Assembly: GCF_000430745.1 (NCBI RefSeq)
Contig: NZ_AUMP01000001.1
Span: 1-64,000, forward strand
DNA length: 64,000 nt
Source: Fictibacillus gelatini DSM 15865
GTDB taxonomy: Bacteria; Bacillota; Bacilli; Bacillales; Fictibacillaceae
Direction of reading: 5' to 3'
Shown: piece after piece, positions 63,544-64,000 of the stretch
Layout: the number at the start of each line of letters is the position of its first letter
Numbering within the stretch: position 1 is the first letter of the stretch
Position numbers and translations under genes: made by a program
The notes under the pieces: generated by a model
The model's database searches: none
Told to the model about the DNA's origin: nothing
What the model saw: the letters and a program-made list of their open reading frames with translations, nothing else

Positions 63544-63590
63544 GAACAAGGTTGCTTCAGCAACTTTCAAGGAATCGGTTAGCTGATTCC
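63544..63590. repeat. Two-hairpin intergenic repeat, copy 3
   Basis: GAACAAGGTTGC...GCAAC and GGAATCGGTTAGCTGATTCC lie close together between pnp and ylxY. Both hairpins are shorter and less perfect than in the copies at 55873 and 61019, but the shared core words are clear. Confidence 0.5.
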
Positions 63591-63599
63591 TCTAACAAA

Positions 63600-63624
63600 A
63601 AAACAACCGTTTACCGGTTGTTTT
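63600..63624 (-). terminator. pnp terminator
   Basis: AAAACAACCG (63600-63609) pairs exactly with CGGTTGTTTT (63615-63624) around the pnp stop, with further T on the minus strand. Confidence 0.87.
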
Positions 63625-64000
63625 CTACTTCTTCTTGTTGTTTTTGCTCTTTTAGAACAACTTTGCGCGATAAATTGACACGTCCGTGATTGTCGATTTC
63701 CATTACTTTTACAAGAATTTCATCGCCGATCTTCACGACGTCCTCAACTTTGCCGACACGTTCTTCTGCAAGTTCAGAAATATGAACGAGGCCGTCTTTG
63801 CCGCTGAATAGTTCGACGAACGCTCCGAATTTTTCAATCCGTTTTACCTTGCCAAGATAATACTCTCCGACTTGCACTTCTCGAACGATATCTTCAATGA
63901 TTTTCTTCGCTTTTTCGTTCATTTGCTGGTCGCTTGATGCAATGAATATCGTTCCATCCTGTTCGATATCAATCTTGACGCCTGTTTCCTCAATGATCTT
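63611..64000 (-). CDS. pnp: Polyribonucleotide nucleotidyltransferase, C-terminal part (5' end outside window)
   Basis: PNPase degrades RNA from the 3' end with phosphate and is a partner of RNase Y and RNase J in the degradosome-like network. The window holds its last 129 residues. They cover the end of the KH domain ([22 protein letters not shown]) and the S1 domain ([34 protein letters not shown]), with a short acidic/Gln-rich tail. The frame is open to position 64000. Confidence 0.95.
   Translation of the reverse strand, partial: KIIEETGVKIDIEQDGTIFIASSDQQMNEKAKKIIEDIVREVQVGEYYLGKVKRIEKFGAFVELFSGKDGLVHISELAEERVGKVEDVVKIGDEILVKVMEIDNHGRVNLSRKVVLKEQKQQEEVENNR

Overview
The window is chromosomal DNA from an endospore-forming Bacillaceae bacterium (Firmicutes). 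It is moderately AT-rich, with strong Shine-Dalgarno sites and frequent TTG/GTG starts. Spore genes (cotE, spoVS, dpaAB, spoIIIE, spoVK, sirA, a YhcN-type lipoprotein) and a gene order closely following the Bacillus subtilis tkt-lexA-glnA-hfq-mutSL-recA-spoIIIE-dap-pnp region support this. I cannot fix the species from this sequence alone. Almost every gene reads on the minus strand; the exceptions are the IS21 genes, lexA and one degenerate recombinase.

Positions 1-7200 are accessory DNA. An IS21-family element (istA end, istB) abuts a minus-strand phage-like operon: BhlA-type holin, three small structural-type proteins or a GLUG-repeat protein, and a last gene that appears cut by the IS. 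Next comes a 1.2 kb decayed stretch with an HU gene remnant, two copies of a decayed zinc-ribbon gene end and repeated CCCTTGTGGCT sites. It is followed by a small zinc-ribbon gene, a plasmid-type replication/HTH protein with a palindromic leader, a tiny ribbon-helix-helix protein, a small unknown protein and an intact tyrosine recombinase. The recombinase sits beside a further copy of the repeated site at the chromosomal border.

Positions 7200-35500 are core genome: yneF, sirA, tkt, ynzC, yneB and yneA facing lexA across an SOS control region, then glnRA with two clear GlnR operators, ynbB, hflX, spoVK, a spore lipoprotein, a tyrosine recombinase lacking two catalytic residues, hfq, miaA, mutL, mutS, cotE, ymcA, miaB, korAB (2-oxoacid:ferredoxin oxidoreductase), an M19 dipeptidase, spoVS, ymdB and rny.

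The main discovery is at recA (35553-37145). The gene is interrupted by a 549-nt group I intron placed exactly between codons 203 and 204, in the region encoding the L2 DNA-binding loop. The conserved P7, P6, P8 and P9 elements are readable. One 11-nt guide in the intron pairs with both exon ends (P1 and P10), and a 65-codon ORF of unknown function lies inside the P1 loop and runs through the guide. Unspliced RNA would encode only a 208-residue truncated RecA.

Positions 37200-64000 are again core: cinA, pgsA, ymfM, ymfK, ymfJ, ymfI, ymfH, ymfF, a four-gene nucleoside ABC importer (nupNOPQ) with a GntR regulator, spoIIIE, ylzJ, tepA, rnjB with an intact metal-binding motif, dapA, dapG, asd, dpaB, dpaA, mlpA, ylxY and the 3' end of pnp. 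The dap-asd-dpa genes form a line from aspartate to dipicolinic acid for the spore core. A two-hairpin intergenic repeat occurs three times in the last 8 kb.
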